A stretch of 8,416 nucleotides of DNA, taken from the NCBI GenBank assembly GCA_007135795.1, contig SLIE01000192.1, forward strand, positions 1 to 8,416. Reading direction: 5' to 3'. Below, piece after piece: positions 1-6,581 of this stretch. This DNA comes from Desulfobacterales bacterium. GTDB lineage: Bacteria > Desulfobacterota > Desulfobacteria > Desulfobacterales > Desulfosalsimonadaceae. Position 1 is the first letter of the stretch. The number at the start of each line of letters is the position of its first letter. The position numbers were made by a program, and so were the translations under genes. A model generated the notes under the pieces. It worked only from the letters and a program-made list of their open reading frames with translations, was not told the origin of the DNA and ran no database searches.

Positions 1-1187
1 ACAAACTCCTGTTCCAGGGGCTGCTGCCGCACCACGATCTGTTCCAACGGCATTTCCGCATCCGGTTCGTAATTGATGGTCGGAATAATAGTGCTGTTAA
101 CCATCCCCTCCATGGCAAATACGGATTCAATGGCGCTCGAGGCGCCCATGGCATGTCCCGTCATGGACTTGTTGGCGGTTACGGGCGGCACCTGTCCCCC
201 GAAAACCGCGTAAATGGCATCATATTCCACCCTGTCGCCAACCTGTGTGGATGCGGCGTGCGCGTTTATCGCATCGATATCTTCCGGCTGGATGCCGGCA
301 TCGGCGATGCTTTCGAGCATGCATCGCCGAACAGTAGGCTCATAGGGGGCAACAAAGTGATGTGCGTCTGCGGTCATAGACCAGCCCCGAATCCCGATAC
401 GGGCGTCTATCCCGTGCGCCGCTGCAAATTCAGGGGTGGCCAGGATCACGGCCCCCGCCCCCTCGGAGATTACGAACCCGCGACGCCCGTTCGAAAAAGG
501 GCGGCTCGATGCCTGGGGGGACAGTTCGGCTTTACCCGGCTTGGGCCGGTAAGCACCGTTCATGGTGGCAAAACCAGCCACGATCGGCTCGACAATCGCA
601 AAATCGACTGCTCCACAAATCGCCACGTCCGCCCTCCCCGCCGCAAGGAGCATATCCCCCATGATCATCGAGGTCGCGCCCGTGGCACAAGCGGTGATGG
701 TGGCGGCAATCGGACCGGTGGCACCGGTCAGAATGGCAATTTTACCGGTAACCATATTGATACAGGCATTCGGGTTGGTAAAGGGGGGCGGCAATTTGTT
801 TTCCGCCTGCATGCGCCTGTCCGCCGCCAGCACCGAATCCAGGCCGCCAACCGCGGAACTGAAGGTAACAGCCACGCGCGGCGCCAGTTTTTCCGTAATT
901 TCAATACCGCTTTTTTGAAGCGCGCGGTGCACCACCAGGAGGGCATGTTTGAAAATCGGGGACTTCCAGTTGGCAATTTCCCGGGGTTTTAAAAACGGAT
1001 AGGGGCTCGCATCGAATTCAGGAACCTGTCCGGCGATTTGAACAGGGAAACCTGCATCAATGGGAAAGCGGGTGAGCGGACCAATACCGCTGGTTCCCCG
1101 GCACGCCGCATGCCACTGCACATCCAGATCAGTTCCCAAAGGAGATATAATATCATACCCGACAATAACGCTATTTCGGATTCTCAT
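1..1187 (-). CDS. Beta-ketoacyl-ACP synthase (FabF/KAS II-like), 3' end outside window
   Basis: A stop-free frame of 395 codons runs from an ATG at 1187 off the left edge. The protein is a thiolase-fold condensing enzyme, which would extend an ACP-bound acyl chain by decarboxylative Claisen condensation in the cytoplasm. The Cys-His-His set is visible: Cys167 in ITACATGATS, His310 in INAHAAST and His345 in NKSMTGHAMGAS, with Lys340 just before. The positions match E. coli FabF (163/303/340) closely. A glycine-rich SEGAGAVILA segment lies at about 241-250. FabF is about 413 residues, so only some 20 residues should be missing. The His310 motif reads NAHAAST where most KAS enzymes have NAHGTST. 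It is the last visible gene of the minus-strand operon, starting 13 bases after the radical SAM stop codon. There is no strong ribosome binding site, so translation may be coupled to the gene before it. The family call is firm; the natural substrate is unknown. Confidence 0.93.
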   Translation of the reverse strand, partial: MRIRNSVIVGYDIISPLGTDLDVQWHAACRGTSGIGPLTRFPIDAGFPVQIAGQVPEFDASPYPFLKPREIANWKSPIFKHALLVVHRALQKSGIEITEKLAPRVAVTFSSAVGGLDSVLAADRRMQAENKLPPPFTNPNACINMVTGKIAILTGATGPIAATITACATGATSMIMGDMLLAAGRADVAICGAVDFAIVEPIVAGFATMNGAYRPKPGKAELSPQASSRPFSNGRRGFVISEGAGAVILATPEFAAAHGIDARIGIRGWSMTADAHHFVAPYEPTVRRCMLESIADAGIQPEDIDAINAHAASTQVGDRVEYDAIYAVFGGQVPPVTANKSMTGHAMGASSAIESVFAMEGMVNSTIIPTINYEPDAEMPLEQIVVRQQPLEQEF

Positions 1188-1200
1188 GGACCGTTGTTAC

Positions 1201-2199
1201 CTACCAGGGAAGGAATTGATACAGCTTGGCAAACATTTCATACACCTCGATCCAGTTTTGAAAATCCCTGGAAGAACGCATATGCGCCCGCTTGTTAACC
1301 ATTATCCAGCTCATGTGCGCCGCCCCATCCTTGCACGTGGCGCAGTCCCGGGTGGCCGATGTGCAGCACCTGTGCATGCTCTGGAGATCAGAAGCCCAGC
1401 GGACAAACCGGATCAAACGCTTGGGACGCGGGTTACGGGTATCCATGGGTTCAGTAACCGACGGGCATTCCTGCCAACCAAAGGTCCGGTCGAGCATTTT
1501 GCCGGTGGTAATAACTTTGTGGTAATACTTGGAGGAAATCACGGTATCCGGGTAGGCATCGAGCATTTCGTCCATTTCCATGCACAAATCACCAAGTTCC
1601 GCCTCGTTCCAGGAAAAACCGTCTACACCTTCGTCATTTGACAGCAACTGCATATGCACTTTCAGCCCGGCATCACGAATATTCTTGATCACCCGTTCGG
1701 TTCTTCCGATCTGTTTCGGGGTAACCGTATAAAGATAATAGGTGTAAGGGTCCCCCGTATAGTTTTTGCTGGAAATTAAAAACGTGTTTTGACCCCGAAG
1801 GCGCTTTTCGTCTTCCTCGTCCCCCCACAGGGAAATACCCACCATCATATCCGGAAATCGGTCCCGGGGAACTTTAATCAAGCCGTTGGTCGCGCAGAAA
1901 GTCGGCATCCGCTTGTAGAACTGCTCAACCCGGTCGAGGCAGAGCGTCGGCTCCCCGCCGATCAAAATGGCAAGATTTACCCCTCTTTGCATTTCTGCTT
2001 CCACAAAAGTGCCCCATTTGGCGGGGTCTGTCTCTTCGCCGGCAACCTTATCCTCGCCGGATGAGAAAAAAAAGCATCCCTTACACCGCAGGTTACACCG
2101 GTTTGTCACATCATATATGGAACTGCGCATATTGAGTTGAGAAATTCTTTTATAACGCTCATACCAATCCCTATCAAGCAACGAACTTACTGTTATCAT
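1201..2199 (-). CDS. Radical SAM protein, second of two paralogues in the operon
   Basis: This 332-residue protein carries the radical SAM cluster motif CX3CX2C as Cys35, Cys39 and Cys42 (NRCNLRCKGC), and a GGEP motif at 81-84 that in this superfamily helps bind S-adenosylmethionine. Such enzymes use a [4Fe-4S] cluster to cleave SAM and start radical chemistry. A second set of cysteines near the C-terminus (Cys245, Cys278, Cys279, Cys286, Cys289) has the same pattern as in the neighbouring paralogue and could hold an auxiliary cluster. Shared stretches include YD-T-RCN-RC-GC, ATNG and IS-WG. The ATG overlaps the stop of the upstream gene by one base (TAATG), with GGAG seven bases ahead, so the two are probably translationally coupled. 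No cobalamin-binding domain is visible. The substrate is unknown; given the ACP, hotdog and KAS neighbours, an acyl or ACP-bound intermediate is a reasonable inference. Confidence 0.9.
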   Translation of the reverse strand: MITVSSLLDRDWYERYKRISQLNMRSSIYDVTNRCNLRCKGCFFFSSGEDKVAGEETDPAKWGTFVEAEMQRGVNLAILIGGEPTLCLDRVEQFYKRMPTFCATNGLIKVPRDRFPDMMVGISLWGDEEDEKRLRGQNTFLISSKNYTGDPYTYYLYTVTPKQIGRTERVIKNIRDAGLKVHMQLLSNDEGVDGFSWNEAELGDLCMEMDEMLDAYPDTVISSKYYHKVITTGKMLDRTFGWQECPSVTEPMDTRNPRPKRLIRFVRWASDLQSMHRCCTSATRDCATCKDGAAHMSWIMVNKRAHMRSSRDFQNWIEVYEMFAKLYQFLPW

Positions 2200-3320
2200 T
2201 AAACAACTCCAGAGCTTACATGCTTTTCAAAAATATCGTGCCAGGGCGGTGCAACCAGATTTTGACACAGGCTCGGACCTTTTGCATATCCCCTGACCCA
2301 CACTGCGAGGTAAACATCCACATAATCGAGCCATGCCTTGAACAATTCCGGATCTGAAGCGTGCCGGAACATCCGTGATGTAACAACGGCACTTCCCGCC
2401 GCATAATGACGGCAATCAGCGCAATCGGTATCCGGGACACAGCAGGCGGCGCTCCTGTCCCAGGTCAAGTCCGTGCGGTAATGCCGAAATGAACGGCCCA
2501 GGCCGATATCCGTCGAGGCATTGACCCGGGGATACGGACAGGAGAACAAATCGTGCAACCCCAGTTCATGGGTATGCGCGACAATATTATACGCAGAGAA
2601 AACCACATTTTCCGGATAGGCCTCGCAGACGCGCTGCATTGCAATCCGGGTTTTTTGAAGGGAAACCGTATCGTGCCGCAAGTCGCCGCTGTACCCCACG
2701 GGGGCGGAAAACATGTTAAAGGATATCCTGCAATCGTTTTGCGCAAGGATTTCCGCAACGTCATGGACCTCGTCAATATTGTTCCGGGTGAATGTGTAGA
2801 TAAAAACAGCCCGGGGATCATTTTTGTAGTTGTCGATCTGGGTGCGAAGCATGTTTTTGGCGTTTCGCAGCCGCCCGCTGGTTTCATCGTTTCCCCACAC
2901 GGAAATATGGATCTTGTAATCGATCGCACTGTCAACAGGCTTGATCCCATTGGTGGCAATGCACCCCAGGGGAATTTCATCAAAACAGATTTCACAGAGC
3001 GCCGGCACCAAAGATGGCTCGGCCCCTGCCAGGACAACGTAGGTAATCCCTCGTTCCCTCTCCGCGCGCATCAACCGGCGCCATTGATCCGGATCGCTCT
3101 CTTCACGGGTCGTGGACTTCTCACCCTGGTAGTAATAACAGCCTTCGCAGCGGATATTGCACCGGCGCGTCATGTCATAGGTCGATTCCCGCAGGTAAAA
3201 GTATGCCCGGACCTTTTCCCATTTTTCACGAACGCCCGAAACCGCAAGAATATCGGAAAACTTCCAGGCTGCGGCATCCGACGTTTGGAAATCGTCAGCC
3301 CTTTGTTTACTGGGTTTCAA
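2199..3320 (-). CDS. Radical SAM protein, first of two paralogues in the operon
   Basis: This 373-residue radical SAM enzyme has its cluster cysteines at 54, 58 and 61 (RRCNIRCEGC). The position equivalent to the usual GGE motif reads AGAEP (98-102). Further landmarks are IATNG (121-125) and IHISVWGND (137-145), both mirrored in the next gene. The C-terminal cysteines 261, 293, 294, 300 and 303 align in spacing with those of the paralogue and suggest an auxiliary iron-sulfur site, though the pattern is not the textbook SPASM arrangement. It starts at a TTG supported by AAGGGG seven bases upstream; no ATG lies before the cluster motif except Met50, which would cut too close to it. It begins 19 bases after the hotdog-ACP stop and its own stop overlaps the next start. 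The gene is clearly richer in GC than the hotdog-ACP gene before it. The reaction is unknown; its place between carrier and condensing enzyme suggests work on an acyl chain. Confidence 0.9.
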   Translation of the reverse strand: MKPSKQRADDFQTSDAAAWKFSDILAVSGVREKWEKVRAYFYLRESTYDMTRRCNIRCEGCYYYQGEKSTTREESDPDQWRRLMRAERERGITYVVLAGAEPSLVPALCEICFDEIPLGCIATNGIKPVDSAIDYKIHISVWGNDETSGRLRNAKNMLRTQIDNYKNDPRAVFIYTFTRNNIDEVHDVAEILAQNDCRISFNMFSAPVGYSGDLRHDTVSLQKTRIAMQRVCEAYPENVVFSAYNIVAHTHELGLHDLFSCPYPRVNASTDIGLGRSFRHYRTDLTWDRSAACCVPDTDCADCRHYAAGSAVVTSRMFRHASDPELFKAWLDYVDVYLAVWVRGYAKGPSLCQNLVAPPWHDIFEKHVSSGVV

Positions 3321-3333
3321 TAGATGACCCCTT
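3318..3333 (-). promoter_or_regulatory. Ribosome binding site deciding a TTG start
   Basis: On the minus strand AAGGGG (3333-3328) lies seven bases before TTG (3320-3318). This supports TTG as the start of the first radical SAM gene, because the frame has no ATG or GTG near a comparable site. Confidence 0.6.
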
Positions 3334-3339
3334 GTTGAT

Positions 3340-4014
3340 TTATATGGCTTGATTTTTTACAGCTGCATGTTGAAGCACATATTCCGCAATGAGACGAATG
3401 GTTTTCAATTTCGGATAATCGTCTTCATCTATGGTGATGCCGAATTCATCCTGAAGCACCAGTGCCACGGTGGCAAGATCCATGCTGTCGACGCCGACCT
3501 CGTCCACAAGGTCAAGGTCCGGATCAAATGTCTGCGGGGTTACATCTTCGAGCTTTAATTCGTCGATAACAATTTGTGCCACCCCTTCAATAGTCTCCTG
3601 AATTGTCCATCCCTGCATTGTTTTGTTCTCTCCTTGGATTGATAACGATTTGGCTAACGCTGTTTTCATTGATCCCTTACTGGCGATTTCTCCATTGACA
3701 GTTAATTGAAAGGAATATGTCATGGTCTTCCCTTCAACCGGATACATGAGAATGTCGATCATTTCACAAGGTCTTATAATCCTTCTAAATTTTGTCCTGT
3801 TGACTGCCTGGGCAATCATATTCTGATCGTATGCTTTGTTGGCAATCTCTAAAACGATTGCCAACTGGGCTATCGCAGGAAGAACCGGATTATCTGGAAA
3901 ATGTCCGCAGAACCAGGGGGAATCAAGAGGCGCAACCGCTGTTGCTGTAATTACCCCCATTGATGTCATCTCTAAATTTTTAAACGTATGCCAAGTAGAT
4001 TTCATTTGCCGCAA
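3340..4014 (-). CDS. Hotdog (FabZ/FabA-like) domain fused to an acyl carrier protein
   Basis: This 224-residue protein has two parts. Residues about 5-122 form a hotdog domain of the 3-hydroxyacyl-ACP dehydratase type, with the active-site-like segment GHFPDNPVLP around His38. The acidic residue that FabZ (Glu) and FabA (Asp) carry 14 positions after this His is Ala52 here; Glu56, one helical turn on, is the nearest acid. Dehydratase activity is therefore uncertain. Residues about 133-220 are an acyl carrier protein with the phosphopantetheine serine Ser177 in GVDSMDL. The two parts are joined in one open frame, but the join contains a strong ribosome binding site and an ATG (Met133), so a free ACP may also be made. 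The chosen start is TTG at 4014, with AGGG six bases upstream; ATG at 4005 is an alternative. The gene is notably AT-richer than those after it. It heads the operon and supplies the carrier on which the KAS would act. Confidence 0.85.
   Translation of the reverse strand: MRQMKSTWHTFKNLEMTSMGVITATAVAPLDSPWFCGHFPDNPVLPAIAQLAIVLEIANKAYDQNMIAQAVNRTKFRRIIRPCEMIDILMYPVEGKTMTYSFQLTVNGEIASKGSMKTALAKSLSIQGENKTMQGWTIQETIEGVAQIVIDELKLEDVTPQTFDPDLDLVDEVGVDSMDLATVALVLQDEFGITIDEDDYPKLKTIRLIAEYVLQHAAVKNQAI
3616..3635 (-). promoter_or_regulatory. Internal ribosome binding site and ATG for a free acyl carrier protein
   Basis: Inside the hotdog-ACP frame, AAGGAG (3635-3630) sits 11 bases before an in-frame ATG (3618-3616, Met133). 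Starting here would give a 92-residue ACP of normal size with the complete Ser177 motif (Ser45 in the short form). The Shine-Dalgarno match is better than the one in front of the full-length gene. I infer either two products from one frame, or two former genes whose separating stop was lost. Confidence 0.55.
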
Positions 4015-4590
4015 ACCAGACCCTGCAATGCTTTCCCCAGCAATACCGACGACTTCGTTTAAAGTTCCATCTACTTCATTGTAGTAATATTACATTCGCT
4101 CGAAATGCTATGTGTAAGTCATCGCAAATGAAAAATAACTTTACCCCTTATATGAAACTTTACCTTATAGATTCTTACATATTTTTAAACTTTTTACGAG
4201 AACCTCAATACTATTTCCTCGCTTTTTTTATATCCAGAAATGCATAAAGTCAATCCTTCTCTTTGTTAATGTTGCAAAACCGGCACGCTGATTCAATATG
4301 AAAGTTTTACTGAATCTTTTAGGAAAAAAAATTACAGCAATCCCATTCCTCCGGGAAATAATTCGCGCTCTATGATAGTATCCGGGATTCAGCGCGTAAA
4401 AGGAATTCCAAAGCGATTTCGCATTTAAACGCTATGCACATGACATTTGCAATTGCAGCGCACATACGGTAATGTTTCCACAGTGACAATGACGCCAGTG
4501 TCTTATATGAACAATTTATACTATATCTTAAAGCCCAACAAAACATCTTCATCCTCTATCAGAGGCAGAGGATTGGAGATCAACACCACC
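4015..4590. other. AT-rich divergent intergenic region
   Basis: This stretch separates the minus-strand acyl operon from the plus-strand MipA gene and should hold both promoters. One sampled line (4201-4260) has 19 G/C in 60 by hand count, far below the flanking genes. It contains a candidate minus-strand promoter (4225-4253), a direct repeat TCCGGGA at 4350-4356 and 4381-4387, and short palindromes GGAATTCC (4402-4409), GCGATTTCGC (4413-4422) and GCAATTGC (4449-4456). On the plus strand TTGCAA (4447-4452), a 17-base spacer and TAATGT (4470-4475) form a weak promoter-like pair. The MipA frame stays open upstream of its start to 4447, but that part has no coding character. No RNA gene was recognised. 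Confidence 0.6.
4225..4253 (-). promoter_or_regulatory. Candidate sigma-70 type promoter for the acyl operon
   Basis: On the minus strand TTGACT (4253-4248) is a five-of-six match to the -35 consensus. TATAAA (4232-4227) follows after 15 bases, or TAAAAA (4230-4225) after 17. The first has a good hexamer with short spacing, the second good spacing with a poorer hexamer. It would give a leader of roughly 200 bases before the hotdog-ACP gene. In such AT-rich DNA a chance match is possible. Confidence 0.3.
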
Positions 4591-5451
4591 ATGTTATTTA
4601 ACCGACTGAATTTGTTCAACCTGTTCGTTTTACTGCTGTTTATGCTGCAACTTGCCGTTACGCCAAACGCGATCAGCGAGGAAAAAGAACTGCCCCTTTG
4701 GGAAATCGGGTTGGGCGTAGCCCCACTTTCGATGCCCTCTTATCGTGGATCCAGAAATCAGGAATTATACACGATTCCAATGCCCTACATAGACTACAGG
4801 GGAGCTTTCCTGCGAGCGGATCGCGAGGGAATCCGTGGCCTGGTGTATGACAGTGATCGCATCCGACTCGATTTCAGCGGGGATGGCGCGATTGCCTCCA
4901 CCACTGATAAAGAGGGGCCCCGTCGGGGCATGCCGGATCTTGACCCGGTTCTGGAATTCGGACCTTCCATAAACTTCATTTTTTACGAAAGCCCACGGAC
5001 CAGGATCCGTTTACGGATGCCCTTACGCGCTGCCGTTGCAACAGATTTCAGCTCTGTGTATCATATAGGGTGGAAATTTCACCCGGATTTAAGCTTTGAC
5101 ATCAATGAACTGGTTCTTGGATGGAATGTTGGCGCTGCCCTCGGCCCCATAATTGCCGACAACAAATACCACGCCTTCTACTATGACGTCGAAGAACGTT
5201 ATGCAACCGACTTCAGGGAGCAGTACAGGTCCGGCGGGGGGTACAGTGGCACGTCCCTGACGATCACCGCAAGCCAAAGATTTAACAACATCTGGACCGG
5301 CATTTTCGTTCGCTATGATAATCTGTCAGGTGCGACATTTATTGACAGTCCCCTAGTTGAAACCCGGCATTCCTTCATGGCCGGACTCGGTGTGGCATAT
5401 ATTTTCCGGACTTCAAAAAGGACCGTCCCGGCCGGTCGTGACGATTTTTAA
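4591..5451 (+). CDS. MipA/OmpV-family outer-membrane protein
   Basis: The 286-residue product begins with a clear signal peptide: a short basic start, a hydrophobic core (residues about 8-23) and a likely cleavage after TPNA (about residue 27). The mature part alternates polar and hydrophobic residues as beta-barrel strands do, and the early segment (about 37-85: GLGVAPLSMPSYRGS, then PMPYIDYRG and GIRGLVY) resembles the MipA/OmpV family. Members of that family sit in the outer membrane; E. coli MipA links the lytic transglycosylase MltA with PBP1B, but many members have other or unknown roles. The last strand (about 260-272) is followed by a polar tail that still ends in Phe. The frame is open back to 4447 with other possible starts (ATG at 4489), but ATG 4591 puts the signal peptide at the N-terminus and has TTGGAG 12 bases upstream. 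The lipoprotein gene follows after 31 bases, so the two probably form an operon. Confidence 0.82.
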   Translation: MLFNRLNLFNLFVLLLFMLQLAVTPNAISEEKELPLWEIGLGVAPLSMPSYRGSRNQELYTIPMPYIDYRGAFLRADREGIRGLVYDSDRIRLDFSGDGAIASTTDKEGPRRGMPDLDPVLEFGPSINFIFYESPRTRIRLRMPLRAAVATDFSSVYHIGWKFHPDLSFDINELVLGWNVGAALGPIIADNKYHAFYYDVEERYATDFREQYRSGGGYSGTSLTITASQRFNNIWTGIFVRYDNLSGATFIDSPLVETRHSFMAGLGVAYIFRTSKRTVPAGRDDF

Positions 5452-5482
5452 TGATCAAGTTTGATGACTAGGAAGGAAAACC

Positions 5483-6415
5483 ATGTATCATCAATTCATT
5501 TCTATATTTTTGCTGGCTTGTCTGACCCTTCCCCTTGCCGCCTGCGGATCATCCATGACAAAGGGTTCGTTATCATCACCGACTACCATGAACAAATCTA
5601 TCCCGGTAGACGGCAACAACCGCACTTACCGTGTTCACATCCCGGCTCGACAAGACTCCGGCCAACCTTTACCGCTGATTATAGCCCTGCACGGCGCCTT
5701 CAGTTCTGCCCGAAAAATGGAGCAGTTATCCGGATTTTCGACATTGGCAGACAAGGAAAAATTTGTGGTGGTCTATCCCAACGGTATCGGTCTGCTTGGG
5801 TTTTTGCGGCACTGGAATGCCGGGTTCTGTTGCGGCCGTGCCATGAGTGCCAATTGGAACGATATCGGTTTCCTGCTCCGATTAATCGAGGATATACCGG
5901 AACAATTCCCCGTTGACCGCCAGCGGATCTATCTCGTGGGAATGTCAAACGGCGGCATGCTGGCACATCGCTTCGCCGCTGAATACCCGGACCGAATAGC
6001 CGCCGTGACCCTGGTGGCAGCGGCAGTGGGGGCGCGTTGGAGCAAAGAGGAAGAAATGCAGATCATTGATCCCCCAACAATGCCAGTTCCGGCACTTATC
6101 ATTCATTCCCGGGACGATCCGACCATCCCCTTTGAAGGGGGACGCAGCGACAATCGAAAAGATGTGGAATACCTGGGCCCTGATGACGCCGTTCGTTTCT
6201 GGCGCAAGGCCAATCATTGCGAACACTTGCCTGCAACAGACACACGGTGGCAGGTTGACGGAAGTGATTTGACCCGTTGGAGTGATTGCATGGAAGGGAC
6301 AGAAGTGGCCCTTCTGGCCCTTGATCAGGGGGGGCATGCATGGCCGGTAGACCCCGTGGACGGCGCTGAAACCGCATGGTCTTTCATGTCTCGATTCTCA
6401 CGAGGCTTTCGGTAA
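5483..6415 (+). CDS. Lipoprotein esterase of the PHB-depolymerase/feruloyl-esterase (LpqC) type
   Basis: This 310-residue protein starts with a lipoprotein signal peptide ending in LAAC, with Cys21 as the lipidated residue, so it should be anchored in a membrane facing the periplasm or outside. The rest is an alpha/beta hydrolase. An LHGAF strand-loop at 69-73 probably forms the oxyanion hole, the nucleophile is Ser155 in GMSNGG, the acid is Asp211 or Asp212 in HSRDDPTIPF, and the base is His285 in GGHAWP. The paired cysteines 116-117 in NAGFCCG are typical of the PHB-depolymerase-like esterase family, which includes polyhydroxybutyrate depolymerases, feruloyl esterases and acetylxylan esterases. 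The actual ester substrate cannot be told from sequence. AGGAAGGA just before ATG 5483 is a strong ribosome binding site. It follows the MipA-like gene by 31 bases on the same strand, which points to a shared envelope-related transcript. Confidence 0.85.
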   Translation: MYHQFISIFLLACLTLPLAACGSSMTKGSLSSPTTMNKSIPVDGNNRTYRVHIPARQDSGQPLPLIIALHGAFSSARKMEQLSGFSTLADKEKFVVVYPNGIGLLGFLRHWNAGFCCGRAMSANWNDIGFLLRLIEDIPEQFPVDRQRIYLVGMSNGGMLAHRFAAEYPDRIAAVTLVAAAVGARWSKEEEMQIIDPPTMPVPALIIHSRDDPTIPFEGGRSDNRKDVEYLGPDDAVRFWRKANHCEHLPATDTRWQVDGSDLTRWSDCMEGTEVALLALDQGGHAWPVDPVDGAETAWSFMSRFSRGFR

Positions 6416-6454
6416 TAAAGTCGGCACCTGTCCATAACCGACCATCACTTTGTT
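6414..6454 (+). terminator. Weak hairpin after the esterase gene
   Basis: AATAAAGT (6414-6421) can pair with ACTTTGTT (6447-6454) with one G-U pair, and an inner CGG/CCG pair extends the fold after a bulge. It begins in the stop codon. No T-run follows, so intrinsic termination on the plus strand is doubtful. Confidence 0.2.
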
Positions 6455-6496
6455 ATCAATCAAAAGCAGCCAAAATTGAAGTATTATAAAACAGTT

Positions 6497-6532
6497 GAGC
6501 CGCCTTATCGATTTCGAAAAACAAAGCAGCTC
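6497..6532 (-). terminator. Candidate terminator hairpin for the minus-strand right block
   Basis: Read on the minus strand, GAGCTGC (6532-6526) pairs with GCGGCTC (6503-6497) over seven bases including one G-U, with a 22-base loop. AACTGTTTTAT follows. The hairpin lies 50 bases beyond the stop of the phosphatase gene. The long loop and short T-tract make it a weak candidate. Confidence 0.3.
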
Positions 6533-6581
6533 CCAATGCCTGAATATCGACCACAACGCACCCGATCTGTGGTAATCAAAT

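Noticed and set aside
153..992. Long plus-strand open frame of 279 codons opposite the KAS gene
   Set aside because: It is antisense to a minus-strand frame with complete KAS catalytic motifs; its translation is arginine- and glycine-rich with no recognisable domain.
1060..1641. Plus-strand open frame spanning the KAS/radical SAM junction
   Set aside because: Antisense to two well-supported genes, with no coding motifs.
2553..3323. Plus-strand open frame of 256 codons opposite the first radical SAM gene
   Set aside because: It mirrors the radical SAM gene, shows no domain of its own and has no convincing ribosome binding site.
4282..4295. Sigma-54-like site (GGCACG, then TTCA) in the divergent spacer
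   Set aside because: The -24 half fits, but the essential GC at -12 reads CA.
4447..4590. N-terminal extension of the MipA-like protein from TTG 4447 or ATG 4489
   Set aside because: It would bury the signal peptide 34-48 residues inside the protein; ATG 4591 places it at the N-terminus and has a ribosome binding site.
5461..5916. Plus-strand open frame of 151 codons overlapping the esterase gene in another frame
   Set aside because: The esterase frame carries a lipobox and a full catalytic triad; the overlapping frame has no recognisable features.
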